Below, in pieces: positions 1-7,883 of a stretch of 40,157 bases of DNA. This DNA is from an uncultured Octadecabacter sp. (GTDB taxonomy: Bacteria; Pseudomonadota; Alphaproteobacteria; Rhodobacterales; Rhodobacteraceae): the NCBI GenBank assembly GCA_937969445.1, contig CALBVZ010000091.1, positions 1 to 40,157 on the forward strand, in the 5' to 3' direction. The notes under the pieces are model-generated. The model worked only from the letters and a program-made list of their open reading frames with translations, was not told the origin of the DNA and made no database searches. Positions within the stretch are counted from its first letter, which is position 1, and each line of letters starts with the position of its first letter. Made by a program: the position numbers and the translations under genes.

Positions 1-1
1 G

Positions 2-484
2 CTGGATGATCGCCTGAATGACACCAAAGCAGGCGACATCGTTGAACACTGCCCCGCCCTGCCTGCGATCACGCAAAACATCGCCACGCGTATCGCCACC
101 CATGGCGGCGCGGCGTTGATCATTGATTACGGGGATTGGCATTCCCTTGGCGACACCCTTCAAGCGCTGCAAAATCACGCGCCTGTTGACCCATTCGCAA
201 ACGCAGGCGAGGCCGACATCACCGCGCATGTGGACTTTGAGGCCGTCGCCACTAATGCAGCGCCAGCCATGCACACGCGCCTCACGCCGCAAGGCATCTT
301 TCTGGAGCGCCTTGGCATAACGCAGCGGGCCCAGACACTTGCGCAAAAACTGCGCGATGATGCCCTTAATCAGCATATTGCAGCACACCGCCGCTTGACG
401 CACCCGTCAGAAATGGGTTCGCTTTTTAAAGTACTGGGGCTATACCCTGATGGTGCCCCACCACCTGCGGGACTAGAACCATGA
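2..484 (+). CDS. Class I SAM-dependent methyltransferase, COG1565/MidA (NDUFAF7) family, C-terminal part
   Basis: The frame is open from the window edge, so the ORF-track start at 116 is internal and the gene begins outside the window. The visible 160 residues contain the late Rossmann strand (ALIIDYGDW) and the family's C-terminal block (DPFANAGEADITAHVDF, then a FLERLG-like segment and a FKVLGL segment). These match the COG1565 methyltransferases related to mitochondrial NDUFAF7. That family methylates proteins in some lineages; the bacterial substrate is not known to me. The stop codon overlaps the start of pgeF in an ATGA junction, so the two are translationally coupled. From memory, lgt usually lies upstream of this pair in Rhodobacteraceae. 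The SAM-binding glycine motif is outside the window, so the assignment rests on the C-terminal half. Confidence 0.85.
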   Translation: MDDRLNDTKAGDIVEHCPALPAITQNIATRIATHGGAALIIDYGDWHSLGDTLQALQNHAPVDPFANAGEADITAHVDFEAVATNAAPAMHTRLTPQGIFLERLGITQRAQTLAQKLRDDALNQHIAAHRRLTHPSEMGSLFKVLGLYPDGAPPPAGLEP

Positions 485-1248
485 CCCTTGAAATCATTAC
501 CGCCGAAAGCCTTGCCCCATTCCGCCATGGGTTCTTCACTCGTCGCGGCGGTGCGTCTTCTGGTGTGTTCGAAGGCCTCAACTGCGGCACCGGTAGTTCC
601 GATCAGCACGAAGCCGTCACCATCAACCGCGACCGCGTGGCGGATGCAATGGGTGTGAAGCCGGACGCCTTGATGGGCGTATACCAAGTTCATTCACCAG
701 ATGTGATTACCGTCACCGCCCCCAACACAGACCGGCCCAAAGCAGACGCAATGGTCACGGCGACGCCGGGCGTCGCGCTGTCGGTCCTGTCCGCCGATTG
801 CCAGCCCGTCCTGTTTGCCGATTCAAACGCGGGCGTCATCGGTGCGGCCCATGCTGGTTGGAAAGGTGCGCTAGACGGCGTTCTTGAATCCACCCTTGAT
901 GCGATGGAGGCCCTTGGAGCCAAACGCGACAATATCTCAGCCGTCATCGGGCCCTGCATCAGCCAAACCGCCTATGAGGTCGGACCAGAGTTCTTTGAGG
1001 ACTTCATCACCAAAGACCCAGCCTTCGCGCGTTTCTTTGCCAATGGTGAAAACGGCAAATATCAATTCGACCTTCCCGCCCTCGGCATGCATCGCTTGCG
1101 GACCGCTGGTGTGGGACAAGTAGAATGGACGCGCCACTGCACCTATGCTGATCCTGACCGCTTCTATAGCTACCGTCGCACGACTCATAATAAAGAAGCT
1201 GACTACGGCCGCTTGATCGCAGCTATCACGCTCGGGCCAGCGATCTGA
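481..1248 (+). CDS. pgeF: Peptidoglycan editing factor PgeF (YfiH/DUF152 family)
   Basis: The 255-aa length is normal for the family. The three metal-ligand motifs are present: QVHSP near residue 70, SADCQP near 105 and AAHAGWKG near 123, followed by IGPCISQ and the C-terminal FYSYRR segment. Family members are laccase-like or purine-nucleoside-active multicopper or zinc proteins. In E. coli, YfiH removes wrongly incorporated L-Ser from peptidoglycan precursors. The start ATG overlaps the methyltransferase stop (ATGA), which fixes the start and indicates an operon. The exact enzymatic activity in this organism cannot be told from sequence. Confidence 0.93.
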   Translation: MTLEIITAESLAPFRHGFFTRRGGASSGVFEGLNCGTGSSDQHEAVTINRDRVADAMGVKPDALMGVYQVHSPDVITVTAPNTDRPKADAMVTATPGVALSVLSADCQPVLFADSNAGVIGAAHAGWKGALDGVLESTLDAMEALGAKRDNISAVIGPCISQTAYEVGPEFFEDFITKDPAFARFFANGENGKYQFDLPALGMHRLRTAGVGQVEWTRHCTYADPDRFYSYRRTTHNKEADYGRLIAAITLGPAI

Positions 1249-1257
1249 TCTAGACTG

Positions 1258-1280
1258 AAATGCGGCAGGCCTTGCCATTT
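1258..1280 (+). terminator. Possible terminator hairpin after pgeF
   Basis: AAATG-c-GGCA can pair with TTGCCATTT just after the pgeF stop, giving a short stem with one bulge. No clear U-run follows, so this is a weak call. The rest of the stretch up to the small gene at 1509 is AT-rich in its second half and shows no other gene. Confidence 0.3.
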
Positions 1281-1508
1281 CCATGCCAAACTCAACCGGA
1301 AACAATCCACCCAATTCGCGGCGGACTGTCCACAAATATGCGCAATACCCTTATTTAACGCACCTTCACGGCGCTTCGGGGCATCGCCACATTTTCCGCA
1401 TTCTCGCGTACCGATTTTTTGAAATTTTCAACAACGGGCCAAACTCATGCCGCTTTGCAACGTCATCTTAATCCCATCGAGCAAGAAGACAAACATGAGG
1501 AAAAGCCC

Positions 1509-1676
1509 ATGACGAAGACACCACGCTGGTTGCAATCCACAATTGCAGAAGCCAAATCATGCAACACCAAGATGCCTTGGGAACGTGGCCTACGCCGCGA
1601 AGCCTTTATGGCCAGCCGACGGGCTGTTGCGGCACTCGCTGAAATGGATATGCGCACAGCGCGTCCAGCAGCCTAA
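1509..1676 (+). CDS. Small conserved-looking basic protein, 55 aa
   Basis: The ORF track offers a start at 1419, but a strong Shine-Dalgarno sequence (GAGGAAAA) sits just before ATG 1509. From there the product is a compact basic protein beginning MTKTPRWLQS and containing MPWERGLRREAF. A strong rho-independent-type hairpin follows at 1719. I believe similar short MTKTPRWL-type proteins occur in other Rhodobacterales, but I cannot name a family. There is no signal peptide or membrane segment. The pattern of Arg, Lys and Trp residues would suit a nucleic-acid or ribosome-associated role, but that is a guess. It is monocistronic by layout. Confidence 0.6.
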   Translation: MTKTPRWLQSTIAEAKSCNTKMPWERGLRREAFMASRRAVAALAEMDMRTARPAA

Positions 1677-1718
1677 ATAGACCAACATCGCCGGCGCCTT
1701 CCCCTCGCTGGCCCGACA

Positions 1719-1750
1719 ATCGCCGCCCCTTGGCATTCGGGGGCGGCGAT
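1719..1750 (+). terminator. Terminator hairpin of the 55-aa gene
   Basis: ATCGCCGCCCC pairs perfectly (11 bp) with GGGGCGGCGAT across a loop of about 10 nt, followed by TCTCGTTT. It lies 43 bp after the small gene's stop. Confidence 0.75.
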
Positions 1751-1982
1751 TCTCGTTTAGGGGCTTTGAACCCTTCCACCAGAATCGCCAATTATGGCAG
1801 CAGCGTTTTCATACGCTCAACAATCCGCGAAATTTTGCGTTGATTGATCCTGATTTCCGCCCGAAATGTCGAAAAGTTTGACGCATCTCGTCGGTTTAGG
1901 ACACACTCTAGCGAACGAAACGCTCCTCAGATGTTGTTGGCGGGGGCCAACAGATGATGTGACCAACCAGACTGGTGATCGC
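1751..1982. other. Intergenic stretch before the Hint-domain gene
   Basis: About 230 bases (about 305 from the preceding stop codon) without a convincing gene. The ORF track extends the Hint gene back to 1866, but the extra N-terminal residues look unlike a protein of this family. The stretch presumably holds the promoter of the Hint gene. I could not pick a convincing -35/-10 pair. Confidence 0.4.
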
Positions 1983-2786
1983 ATGATGAATACGACCCCC
2001 TCAGCCCGCGCAGGCCTCGCGCAGGCAAAACGCAAAGTTCCGGTGGCCTCCTCAGCCCGGTTTACTCAGCATGACGGACGACCTCAGCGCGCGAAGCAAC
2101 TCATGCGCCGCTATGAGGTCGTCCATCTGCTTCCCAATGGCGACATTGACGACTTTACCCGTATCGCTCCGGCGCATCATGCGTTTGAAGATAGCTTTGG
2201 CTCTCTCGCACGTGGGGCCCTGCTTAAAACTGAGCGCGGCGTTGTTGCCATCGAAGACATCCTGCCTGGTGATCAGGTCAAAACGGTTACCAATGGGTTC
2301 CAAAAGGTGCTCTGGCGCGGCGCGATGACGTTGGTCCCGAATTCACCGCAGCAAGATGAACGCATGGGAAAGCTCGTGCGCTTTTCCGCAGACTCGCTTG
2401 GAATTGGCCGCCCGATGCCTGATCTATTGCTCGGTCCATCCGCGCGACTTTATCAAAAATCACCCGCACTTGAACGCATTACAGGGCAAGAAGCCGCCTT
2501 CGTTCCCGCAACCGATCTTGTCGATGGCGTGAACGTTGTCGAAGTTCAGCCGCAAGCACCAGTACAAGTCTTCCAATTGGGGTTCAGCGCCCATGAACGG
2601 ATCGCGGTGAACGGTGTCGAAGTAGACAGCCAAAATCCCGGCGCGCGCCATGAACTCGGCCTGCGCGGTGATATGCTTGGGCTCTATTTGGATCTATTTC
2701 CACACGTTGAGCGGATCGAGGACTTTGGGATGTTGATGCACCCGCGTCTGTCCTTGCAAGATCTGGATCTAGGCGCGGTTGCTTAA
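1983..2786 (+). CDS. Hint domain-containing protein (Hint_2, Rhodobacterales type)
   Basis: Start ATG 1983 (MMNTTPSARAG) is preferred over 1866 because the family-like sequence begins only after it; the upstream SD is weak. From about residue 70 the protein shows the Hedgehog/intein (Hint) fold signature: a small-residue start (FGSLARGALL), then VVAIEDILPGDQVKT and a VLWRG segment, ending in a segment with HHAF/GARHELG-like residues. Stand-alone Hint_2 proteins are abundant in Rhodobacterales, often at the C-terminus of secreted calcium-binding proteins. The position normally held by the self-splicing Cys in inteins or Hedgehog is not Cys here, so autocatalysis is unlikely. Function unknown. 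It converges on lrp with an 8-bp gap. Confidence 0.75.
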   Translation: MMNTTPSARAGLAQAKRKVPVASSARFTQHDGRPQRAKQLMRRYEVVHLLPNGDIDDFTRIAPAHHAFEDSFGSLARGALLKTERGVVAIEDILPGDQVKTVTNGFQKVLWRGAMTLVPNSPQQDERMGKLVRFSADSLGIGRPMPDLLLGPSARLYQKSPALERITGQEAAFVPATDLVDGVNVVEVQPQAPVQVFQLGFSAHERIAVNGVEVDSQNPGARHELGLRGDMLGLYLDLFPHVERIEDFGMLMHPRLSLQDLDLGAVA

Positions 2787-2794
2787 GGGCGCGA

Positions 2795-3295
2795 TTATGC
2801 GTCGCGCTTCAGCCGTTCTTCAAGGACATCAAACGGCACACCCGGTTCATCTTTTGCACCGCGAATGACCAATGATGTCTTCACGCTCGCCACGTTTTCC
2901 GCACTGGTCAGATCTTCTGTCAGGAAGTTTTGGAACGTGCGCAAATCGGGCGCTGCGCATTTCAGAACAAAGTCCACCTCGCCGTTCAGCATGTGGCATT
3001 CACGAACAAGCGGCCACTCTTGGCATTTCGCTTCGAACGCACTGAGATCAATCTCGGCCTGAGATACCAATCCGACCATCGCAAATACCTGAACCTCAAA
3101 GCCCAGTTCGCGCGCGTTTACGTCCGCATGGTAGCCGCGAATAAAGCCCTGCTCTTCCAATGTGCGTACACGGCGCAAACACGGAGGCGCTGAAATACCG
3201 ACGCGTTTTGCCAATTCTACGTTGGTCATTCGCCCATCCGCTTGCAGCTCTGCAAGAATCATCCGGTCGATTTCGTCTAACTTCTGTCCTGGCAT
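2795..3295 (-). CDS. Lrp/AsnC family transcriptional regulator
   Basis: 166 aa, a normal length. An N-terminal winged-helix segment (DEIDRMILAELQADGR, then NVELAKRVGIS and RRVRTLEEQGFI, residues about 5-55) is followed by a linker and the C-terminal RAM (ligand-binding) domain. Lrp/AsnC proteins bind DNA as dimers or octamers and respond to amino acids. The gene is divergent from trxB across 172 bp, an arrangement I recall from other Roseobacters. Self-regulation and control of trxB are plausible but not shown. There is no basis for naming the ligand. Confidence 0.92.
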   Translation of the reverse strand: MPGQKLDEIDRMILAELQADGRMTNVELAKRVGISAPPCLRRVRTLEEQGFIRGYHADVNARELGFEVQVFAMVGLVSQAEIDLSAFEAKCQEWPLVRECHMLNGEVDFVLKCAAPDLRTFQNFLTEDLTSAENVASVKTSLVIRGAKDEPGVPFDVLEERLKRDA

Positions 3296-3467
3296 GGTTG
3301 CGCGCGTCCCCTATTGGCTGTCGCGATTCATACGCGTGCGCCCAGGTAGACGCAACATTATTTCAAATCTCCGCAACAACGTTTCATTGTATCAAACCAC
3401 CGCGATGTCTCTTTTACCCCGTCAACCGCGCGCGTATACGCTTAGAAAATCAAAACGGGAGTCTCTC

Positions 3468-4409
3468 ATGGCTGACACGCGCAAAACCAAAGTTCTTATC
3501 ATCGGCTCCGGCCCCGCAGGATACACCGCAGGCGTTTATGCCAGCCGTGCAATGCTGAACCCGATCCTCGTGCAGGGCATTGAACCTGGCGGCCAATTGA
3601 CGACAACAACCGAAGTCGAAAACTGGCCTGGCGATAGCCACGTCCAAGGCCCCGATTTGATGGTCCGCATGGAAGCCCATGCCCGCGATATGGGCTGTGA
3701 AATCATTGGCGACATCATTTCGTCCGTGGATTTTTCCAAACGCCCCTTCATCTGTCAGTCCGACAGCGGCACAGTTTATGAAGCCGACGCAATCATCCTC
3801 GCAACGGGTGCGCGCGCGAAATGGCTCGGCCTGCCGTCTGAAGAAGCCTTCAAAGGCTTTGGCGTATCGGCTTGTGCCACTTGCGACGGCTTCTTTTACC
3901 GCGGCATGGAAATCGTTGTCGTCGGTGGTGGCAACACAGCCGTTGAAGAAGCGCTTTTCCTCACGAACTTTGCGTCCAAGGTCACACTGGTGCACCGCCG
4001 CGATGAGCTGCGTTCAGAGAAAATCCTTGAAGATCGCCTGATGAAGCACCCGAAAATCGAAACCCTCTGGTTCCATGAAATCGAAGAAGTCTACGGCACC
4101 GATATGCCAAAAGGCGTCGAAGGCGTGAAAGTCAAACACACCAAGACGGGCGAAATCACGGACCTGCCGTGCAAAGGCGTGTTCATCGCCATCGGCCACG
4201 CGCCAGCGAACGAATTGGTCAAAGACGTTCTTGAAACCCACATGGGCGGCTATGTTGTCACCAAACCGGACAGCACAGAAACCTCCATTCCGGGTGTCTA
4301 CGCTGCAGGCGATCTGACCGACCACAAATACCGCCAAGCCGTCACATCCGCCGGCATGGGCTGTATGGCCGCGCTCGAAGCCGAACGCTGGTTGGCTGAG
4401 CAAGAGTAA
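3468..4409 (+). CDS. trxB: Thioredoxin-disulfide reductase
   Basis: The ORF track begins at 3162, but ATG 3468 after a GGGAG Shine-Dalgarno gives the canonical N-terminus (MADTRKTKVLIIGSGPAG). The 313-aa product has the FAD motif GSGPAG (13-18), the redox centre CATC (136-139), the NADPH motif GGGNTA (153-158) and the C-terminal GVYAAGDLTD FAD segment. It reduces thioredoxin with NADPH in the cytoplasm. The promoter must lie in the 172-bp gap shared with lrp. Confidence 0.97.
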   Translation: MADTRKTKVLIIGSGPAGYTAGVYASRAMLNPILVQGIEPGGQLTTTTEVENWPGDSHVQGPDLMVRMEAHARDMGCEIIGDIISSVDFSKRPFICQSDSGTVYEADAIILATGARAKWLGLPSEEAFKGFGVSACATCDGFFYRGMEIVVVGGGNTAVEEALFLTNFASKVTLVHRRDELRSEKILEDRLMKHPKIETLWFHEIEEVYGTDMPKGVEGVKVKHTKTGEITDLPCKGVFIAIGHAPANELVKDVLETHMGGYVVTKPDSTETSIPGVYAAGDLTDHKYRQAVTSAGMGCMAALEAERWLAEQE

Positions 4410-4418
4410 ACCGCTTTA

Positions 4419-4449
4419 ACGCGTTTCCCTCGCATCGTGGGGAACGCGT
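4419..4449 (+). terminator. Hairpin after trxB
   Basis: ACGCGTTTCCC pairs with GGGGAACGCGT (11 bp including one G-U) across a 9-nt loop, ten bases after the trxB stop. There is no U-run after it, so it may act as a 3'-end stabiliser rather than an intrinsic terminator. Confidence 0.55.
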
Positions 4450-4562
4450 CCGACGACCAACGCAAAACAACTCAAGGTGGGAATTTTTTCAGTTATTCTC
4501 CCTATAATTGTAGACACGCCTCCGGCATAAAGAGATCCCGTCAACAATTATGAGGTGTTTGC

Positions 4563-5495
4563 TTGCTATTCATTCCAAGATTGCTCGCCCTGTCGATCGG
4601 CGTCACGCTACGCATGATCGTTCCACTTTTTGTTATTCTGTTCGCTTCAGGCTTTTTCTGGCTCGTTGTCGGCATTTTCACTCTCGGTTTGTCCAGCCAC
4701 ATTAGCATCGGCGTAACCATGGTGTTTATTTCACTTTATGGTACGCGCATTGCGCTTGAGCTGTCAGGCGAACGCAGCTTTCCAGACATCAAAATGATGA
4801 TCTATTATGCGTTTTTCTACGGAACTATCCTGCAAGTCACTTTGTTTGTAACCCTTTTCGGGTCTGCGGTCCTGTCCGCGTTCATGGTCGAAACATTTCC
4901 TCAGATTGCCATTTTCAGGGATGCATCTGCGACGCCGCAAAATCCGTCAGAACTGGCTAGCGATCTCAACACCTTCTCCATCTTCGTGCTTCTCGCTGTA
5001 TTCAGCTACGCCGTCGTACACACAGCACTTGCGGTTCCAATGGCGGGTGCCGCCCAAAGTACGGGCCATAGATCACAGACAAACCGCTTGTTTTCAGGGT
5101 TTGGCAGCAGCTTCCTTGCGCTTCTCCCAATCATCGTTCTGTCTATTTTTGTGCAGGTTTTCTTTAAGATTTACGCATTCATCATTGTTTTCTTTGGCCT
5201 TCTCTTGCTCAAACTAACGATCGCAATGAACCTCATTGCTGCATTTTTCGGATCAGATGAACGTCTGACATGGGAACTGTTTGAAACTCAGGACATTTCC
5301 ATTTTCTTGAAAGGATTGCTCGCCCTGTTTGTCGTGGTTTGGCTTCAATCATTGATTTGGTCAGCATCAGCGTTGGCATTGAAGAAACACCAAAAGAAAG
5401 CCACGCGACTTAAGGCTGAGACCCGGCAACAGAATGCGCCGGCCCCAGCCGACCTCAGAGCGCTGCGCAAATCGCGCCAAAATCACACAGTTTGA
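4563..5495 (+). CDS. Polytopic membrane protein of unknown function
   Basis: 310 aa starting at TTG with a good Shine-Dalgarno (GAGGTG) 5 bases upstream. There are about six hydrophobic helices: roughly residues 15-40, 45-62, 80-108, 138-160, two in 184-232, and 250-272. A positively charged, Gln/Ala-rich cytoplasmic-looking tail (KKHQKKATRLK...RKSRQNHTV) closes the protein. I do not recognise the family. It is monocistronic by spacing: the trxB hairpin lies upstream and the palindrome at 5511 downstream. Codon use is less GC-rich than its neighbours, mostly because of Phe/Ile/Leu content. Confidence 0.75.
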   Translation: MLFIPRLLALSIGVTLRMIVPLFVILFASGFFWLVVGIFTLGLSSHISIGVTMVFISLYGTRIALELSGERSFPDIKMMIYYAFFYGTILQVTLFVTLFGSAVLSAFMVETFPQIAIFRDASATPQNPSELASDLNTFSIFVLLAVFSYAVVHTALAVPMAGAAQSTGHRSQTNRLFSGFGSSFLALLPIIVLSIFVQVFFKIYAFIIVFFGLLLLKLTIAMNLIAAFFGSDERLTWELFETQDISIFLKGLLALFVVVWLQSLIWSASALALKKHQKKATRLKAETRQQNAPAPADLRALRKSRQNHTV

Positions 5496-5510
5496 TCTAA
5501 TCTGTGAAAT

Positions 5511-5542
5511 GCAAAGTTTGTTCTTGCTTGAACAAACTTTGC
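5511..5542. promoter_or_regulatory. Perfect 13-bp-arm palindrome, probable operator (copy 1)
   Basis: GCAAAGTTTGTTC and GAACAAACTTTGC are perfect reverse complements separated by 6 bases. The inner core TTTGTTC-N6-GAACAAA recurs as TATGTTC-N6-GAACAAA 29 bp downstream. It lies just before a gene that begins with an EPS-type MarR winged helix. Autoregulatory binding is the simplest reading. A 3'-end hairpin for the upstream membrane protein is the alternative, but no U-run follows. Confidence 0.6.
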
Positions 5543-5545
5543 CCC

Positions 5546-5565
5546 TATGTTCACGCCTGAACAAA
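5546..5565. promoter_or_regulatory. Second copy of the palindrome core, probable operator (copy 2)
   Basis: TATGTTC-N6-GAACAAA repeats the core of the palindrome at 5511-5542, with centres 29 bp apart. This copy lacks the extended outer arms and ends 17 bases before the ATG at 5582, so a bound protein would block initiation or clearance. Confidence 0.5.
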
Positions 5566-5581
5566 CAACGAGTCGCCCGCA

Positions 5582-5947
5582 ATGGCTATGTCGCCCACCA
5601 AAGCCACCTCCGAGCAGGAGGATCAAATGTTCCGCCTGCTGCGGCAGCTGGATGTCGCACCGGATGCGTCCCAGCGCGCGTTGGCGCAGGCGATTGGTGT
5701 ATCCTTGGGCCGCCTGAATGCTTTGTTAAAGCAAGCCACCGATGCGGGCCTTGTGAACATCGAAGACCGCAACGGCCCCGACAAACGCGCACGCCATACC
5801 TATGCGATTACCGCTCGTGGTGCAGGCGAAAAGAACCGCCTCACAACCCAATTTCTAACCCGCAAACTCGCCGAATATAACGCGCTGCACGCCGAACTTA
5901 CGGGCAGCACATCCGGCCTAACGCCTATTAGTAACAGGAATACCCTT
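5582..5947 (+). CDS. EPS-associated MarR-type winged-helix domain, in frame with Sat/CysC (no stop codon)
   Basis: About 110 residues match the EPS-associated MarR family (TIGR04176): QMFRLLRQLD, SQRALAQAIGVSLGRLNALLK, then a wing (DKRARHTYAITARG) and the closing RLTTQFLTRKLAEYNALHAEL helix. In other genomes, as I remember it, this regulator is a free protein of about 105-120 aa. Here no stop is met and the frame continues directly into sat/cysC (692 aa in total). Tandem stops TAG-TAA lie in another frame at 5929-5934, just before the sat Shine-Dalgarno, which suggests an ancestral end lost by a small indel. Two palindromes lie just upstream. Whether a fused protein is made is open. Confidence 0.75.
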
Positions 5948-7660
5948 ATGGAACACAACCTCGCCCCTATCCCTGAGCTGTTTGTCTCTTACGAGTCCGC
6001 TCAGAAGCTGAAAGTCGAAGCCGCGGACCTCGTTAGCCACGACCTGACACCACGTCAGATCTGCGATCTGGAACTGCTGATGAACGGCGGCTTCAACCCA
6101 CTTAAGGGCTTCCTGACCGAGGCTGACTACGACGGCGTCGTCGACAACATGCGCCTGACAACGGGCGAACTTTGGCCAATGCCCATCACGCTCGACGTCT
6201 CCGAAGACTTCGCAGCATCACTGGAAATCGGCCAAGACATCGCCCTGCGCGACCAAGAAGGTGTGATCCTTGCGACCATGACGGTCACAGACAACTGGGT
6301 TCCAAACAAAGCCAAGGAAGCTGAAAAAGTCTTTGGCGCTGATGATGACGCGCACCCAGCTGTGAACTACCTGCACAACCAAGCTGGCAAAGTTTACCTT
6401 GGTGGCCCAGTGACAGGTATCCAACAGCCGGTTCACTATGATTTCCGCGCCCGTCGCGACACGCCTAACGAATTGCGTGCTTACTTCCGCAAGATGGGTT
6501 GGCGCAAAGTTGTTGCGTTCCAAACACGCAACCCGCTGCACCGCGCGCACCAAGAACTGACATTCCGCGCCGCACGCGAAGCACAGGCCAACCTGTTGAT
6601 CCACCCAGTTGTGGGCCTGACCAAGCCGGGCGACGTTGACCACTTCACACGTGTTCGCTGCTACGAGGCGGTTCTGGACAAATACCCACAGTCCACAACT
6701 TCCATGTCCCTGCTGAACCTTGCCATGCGTATGGCTGGCCCACGCGAAGCCGTTTGGCACGGTTTGATCCGTAAAAACCACGGCTGCACCCACTTCATCG
6801 TTGGCCGCGACCACGCTGGTCCGGGGTCCAACTCTGCTGGCGAAGACTTCTACGGTGCTTACGACGCACAAGACCTGTTCCGCGCCCACCAAGAAGAAAT
6901 GGGCATCGAAATGGTCGACTTCAAACACATGGTTTGGGTGGACGAACGCGCACAGTACGAAGCGATTGACGAGATCGAAGACAAAGATAAGGTCACGATC
7001 CTCAACATCTCTGGCACGGAACTGCGCCGCCGTTTGGCCGAAGGCCTGGAAATCCCTGAATGGTTCTCCTTCCCTGAAGTCGTGAAAGAACTGCGCCGCA
7101 CAAAGCCGCCACGCTCCAAGCAGGGTTTCACAGTGTTCTTCACTGGCTTCTCCGGCTCCGGCAAATCCACAATCGCCAACGCGTTGATGGTGAAACTGAT
7201 GGAAATGGGCGGTCGCCCTGTGACGCTTCTGGATGGTGATATCGTTCGCAAGAACCTGTCTTCCGAGCTGGGCTTTTCTAAAGAGCACCGCGATCTGAAC
7301 ATCCGTCGCATCGGTTACGTTGCATCCGAGATCACCAAGAACGGTGGTATCGCGATCTGTGCGCCAATCGCGCCATATGCAACAACCCGCCGCGCCGTTC
7401 GTGAGGACATCGAAGGCTTCGGTGCCTTCATTGAAGTCCACGTCGCAACCTCCATCGAGGAATGTGAACGCCGTGACCGCAAGGGCCTCTATAAGCTGGC
7501 GCGCGAGGGCAAGATCAAAGAATTCACAGGTATTTCAGACCCATACGACGTTCCTGTCGACCCCGAGCTTTCTGTGGAAACCGAAAACGTGGACGTAGAC
7601 AACTGCGCGCATCAGGTGATCCTGAAGCTGGAAAGCATGGGCTTGATCGCCGCGGAATAA
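5948..7660 (+). CDS. sat/cysC: Bifunctional sulfate adenylyltransferase / adenylylsulfate kinase
   Basis: A 570-aa product if started at ATG 5948, which has its own Shine-Dalgarno (AGGAA, 7 bases upstream); the normal length of the free enzyme is about 570. Domain order: PUA-like N-terminus, ATP sulfurylase catalytic domain with QTRNPLHRAH (about 192-201) and GRDHAGPGSN (about 286), then APS kinase with Walker A GFSGSGKST (about 400-408), LDGDIVR and an IAPY segment. It makes APS from sulfate and ATP and phosphorylates it to PAPS, the donor for assimilation and for sulfotransferases. The reading frame is continuous with the upstream MarR domain. A terminator follows at 7693. Confidence 0.96.
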   Translation: MEHNLAPIPELFVSYESAQKLKVEAADLVSHDLTPRQICDLELLMNGGFNPLKGFLTEADYDGVVDNMRLTTGELWPMPITLDVSEDFAASLEIGQDIALRDQEGVILATMTVTDNWVPNKAKEAEKVFGADDDAHPAVNYLHNQAGKVYLGGPVTGIQQPVHYDFRARRDTPNELRAYFRKMGWRKVVAFQTRNPLHRAHQELTFRAAREAQANLLIHPVVGLTKPGDVDHFTRVRCYEAVLDKYPQSTTSMSLLNLAMRMAGPREAVWHGLIRKNHGCTHFIVGRDHAGPGSNSAGEDFYGAYDAQDLFRAHQEEMGIEMVDFKHMVWVDERAQYEAIDEIEDKDKVTILNISGTELRRRLAEGLEIPEWFSFPEVVKELRRTKPPRSKQGFTVFFTGFSGSGKSTIANALMVKLMEMGGRPVTLLDGDIVRKNLSSELGFSKEHRDLNIRRIGYVASEITKNGGIAICAPIAPYATTRRAVREDIEGFGAFIEVHVATSIEECERRDRKGLYKLAREGKIKEFTGISDPYDVPVDPELSVETENVDVDNCAHQVILKLESMGLIAAE

Positions 7661-7692
7661 TCGCCCCGCGATTTCAACAACTTATCAAACGT

Positions 7693-7725
7693 AAAAGGTG
7701 CCCCACCATTGGGGCGCCTTTTTTT
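7693..7725 (+). terminator. Rho-independent terminator of sat/cysC
   Basis: AAAGGTGCCCC pairs with GGGGCGCCTTT around a 6-nt loop (one mismatch), followed by a run of T. Confidence 0.9.
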
Positions 7726-7883
7726 AATGTAAAGGCGACTAGGCGGACGAAACGGACGAGTTCAGATGCGGCTTTTTCTGACGCAGAAAACACTCGTTTT
7801 GCCACACAACTTTTTGGCAGTGCGGGACGTTTCGCTAAACCCGTCTGGATCCGCGATATTCGGGGTAAGTTTGAATTCCATAT

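Noticed and set aside
1866-1982. Upstream start of the Hint-domain ORF
   Set aside because: The extra residues are not family-like and ATG 1983 gives a better N-terminus, though the Shine-Dalgarno is weak in both cases.
4504-4551. ATAATTGT...ACAATTAT inverted repeat before the membrane-protein gene
   Set aside because: Short AT-rich arms 32 bases apart; likely by chance.
6218-7441. 407-aa ORF opposite sat/cysC
   Set aside because: Shadow of the Sat/CysC frame, with no Shine-Dalgarno and no family-like sequence.
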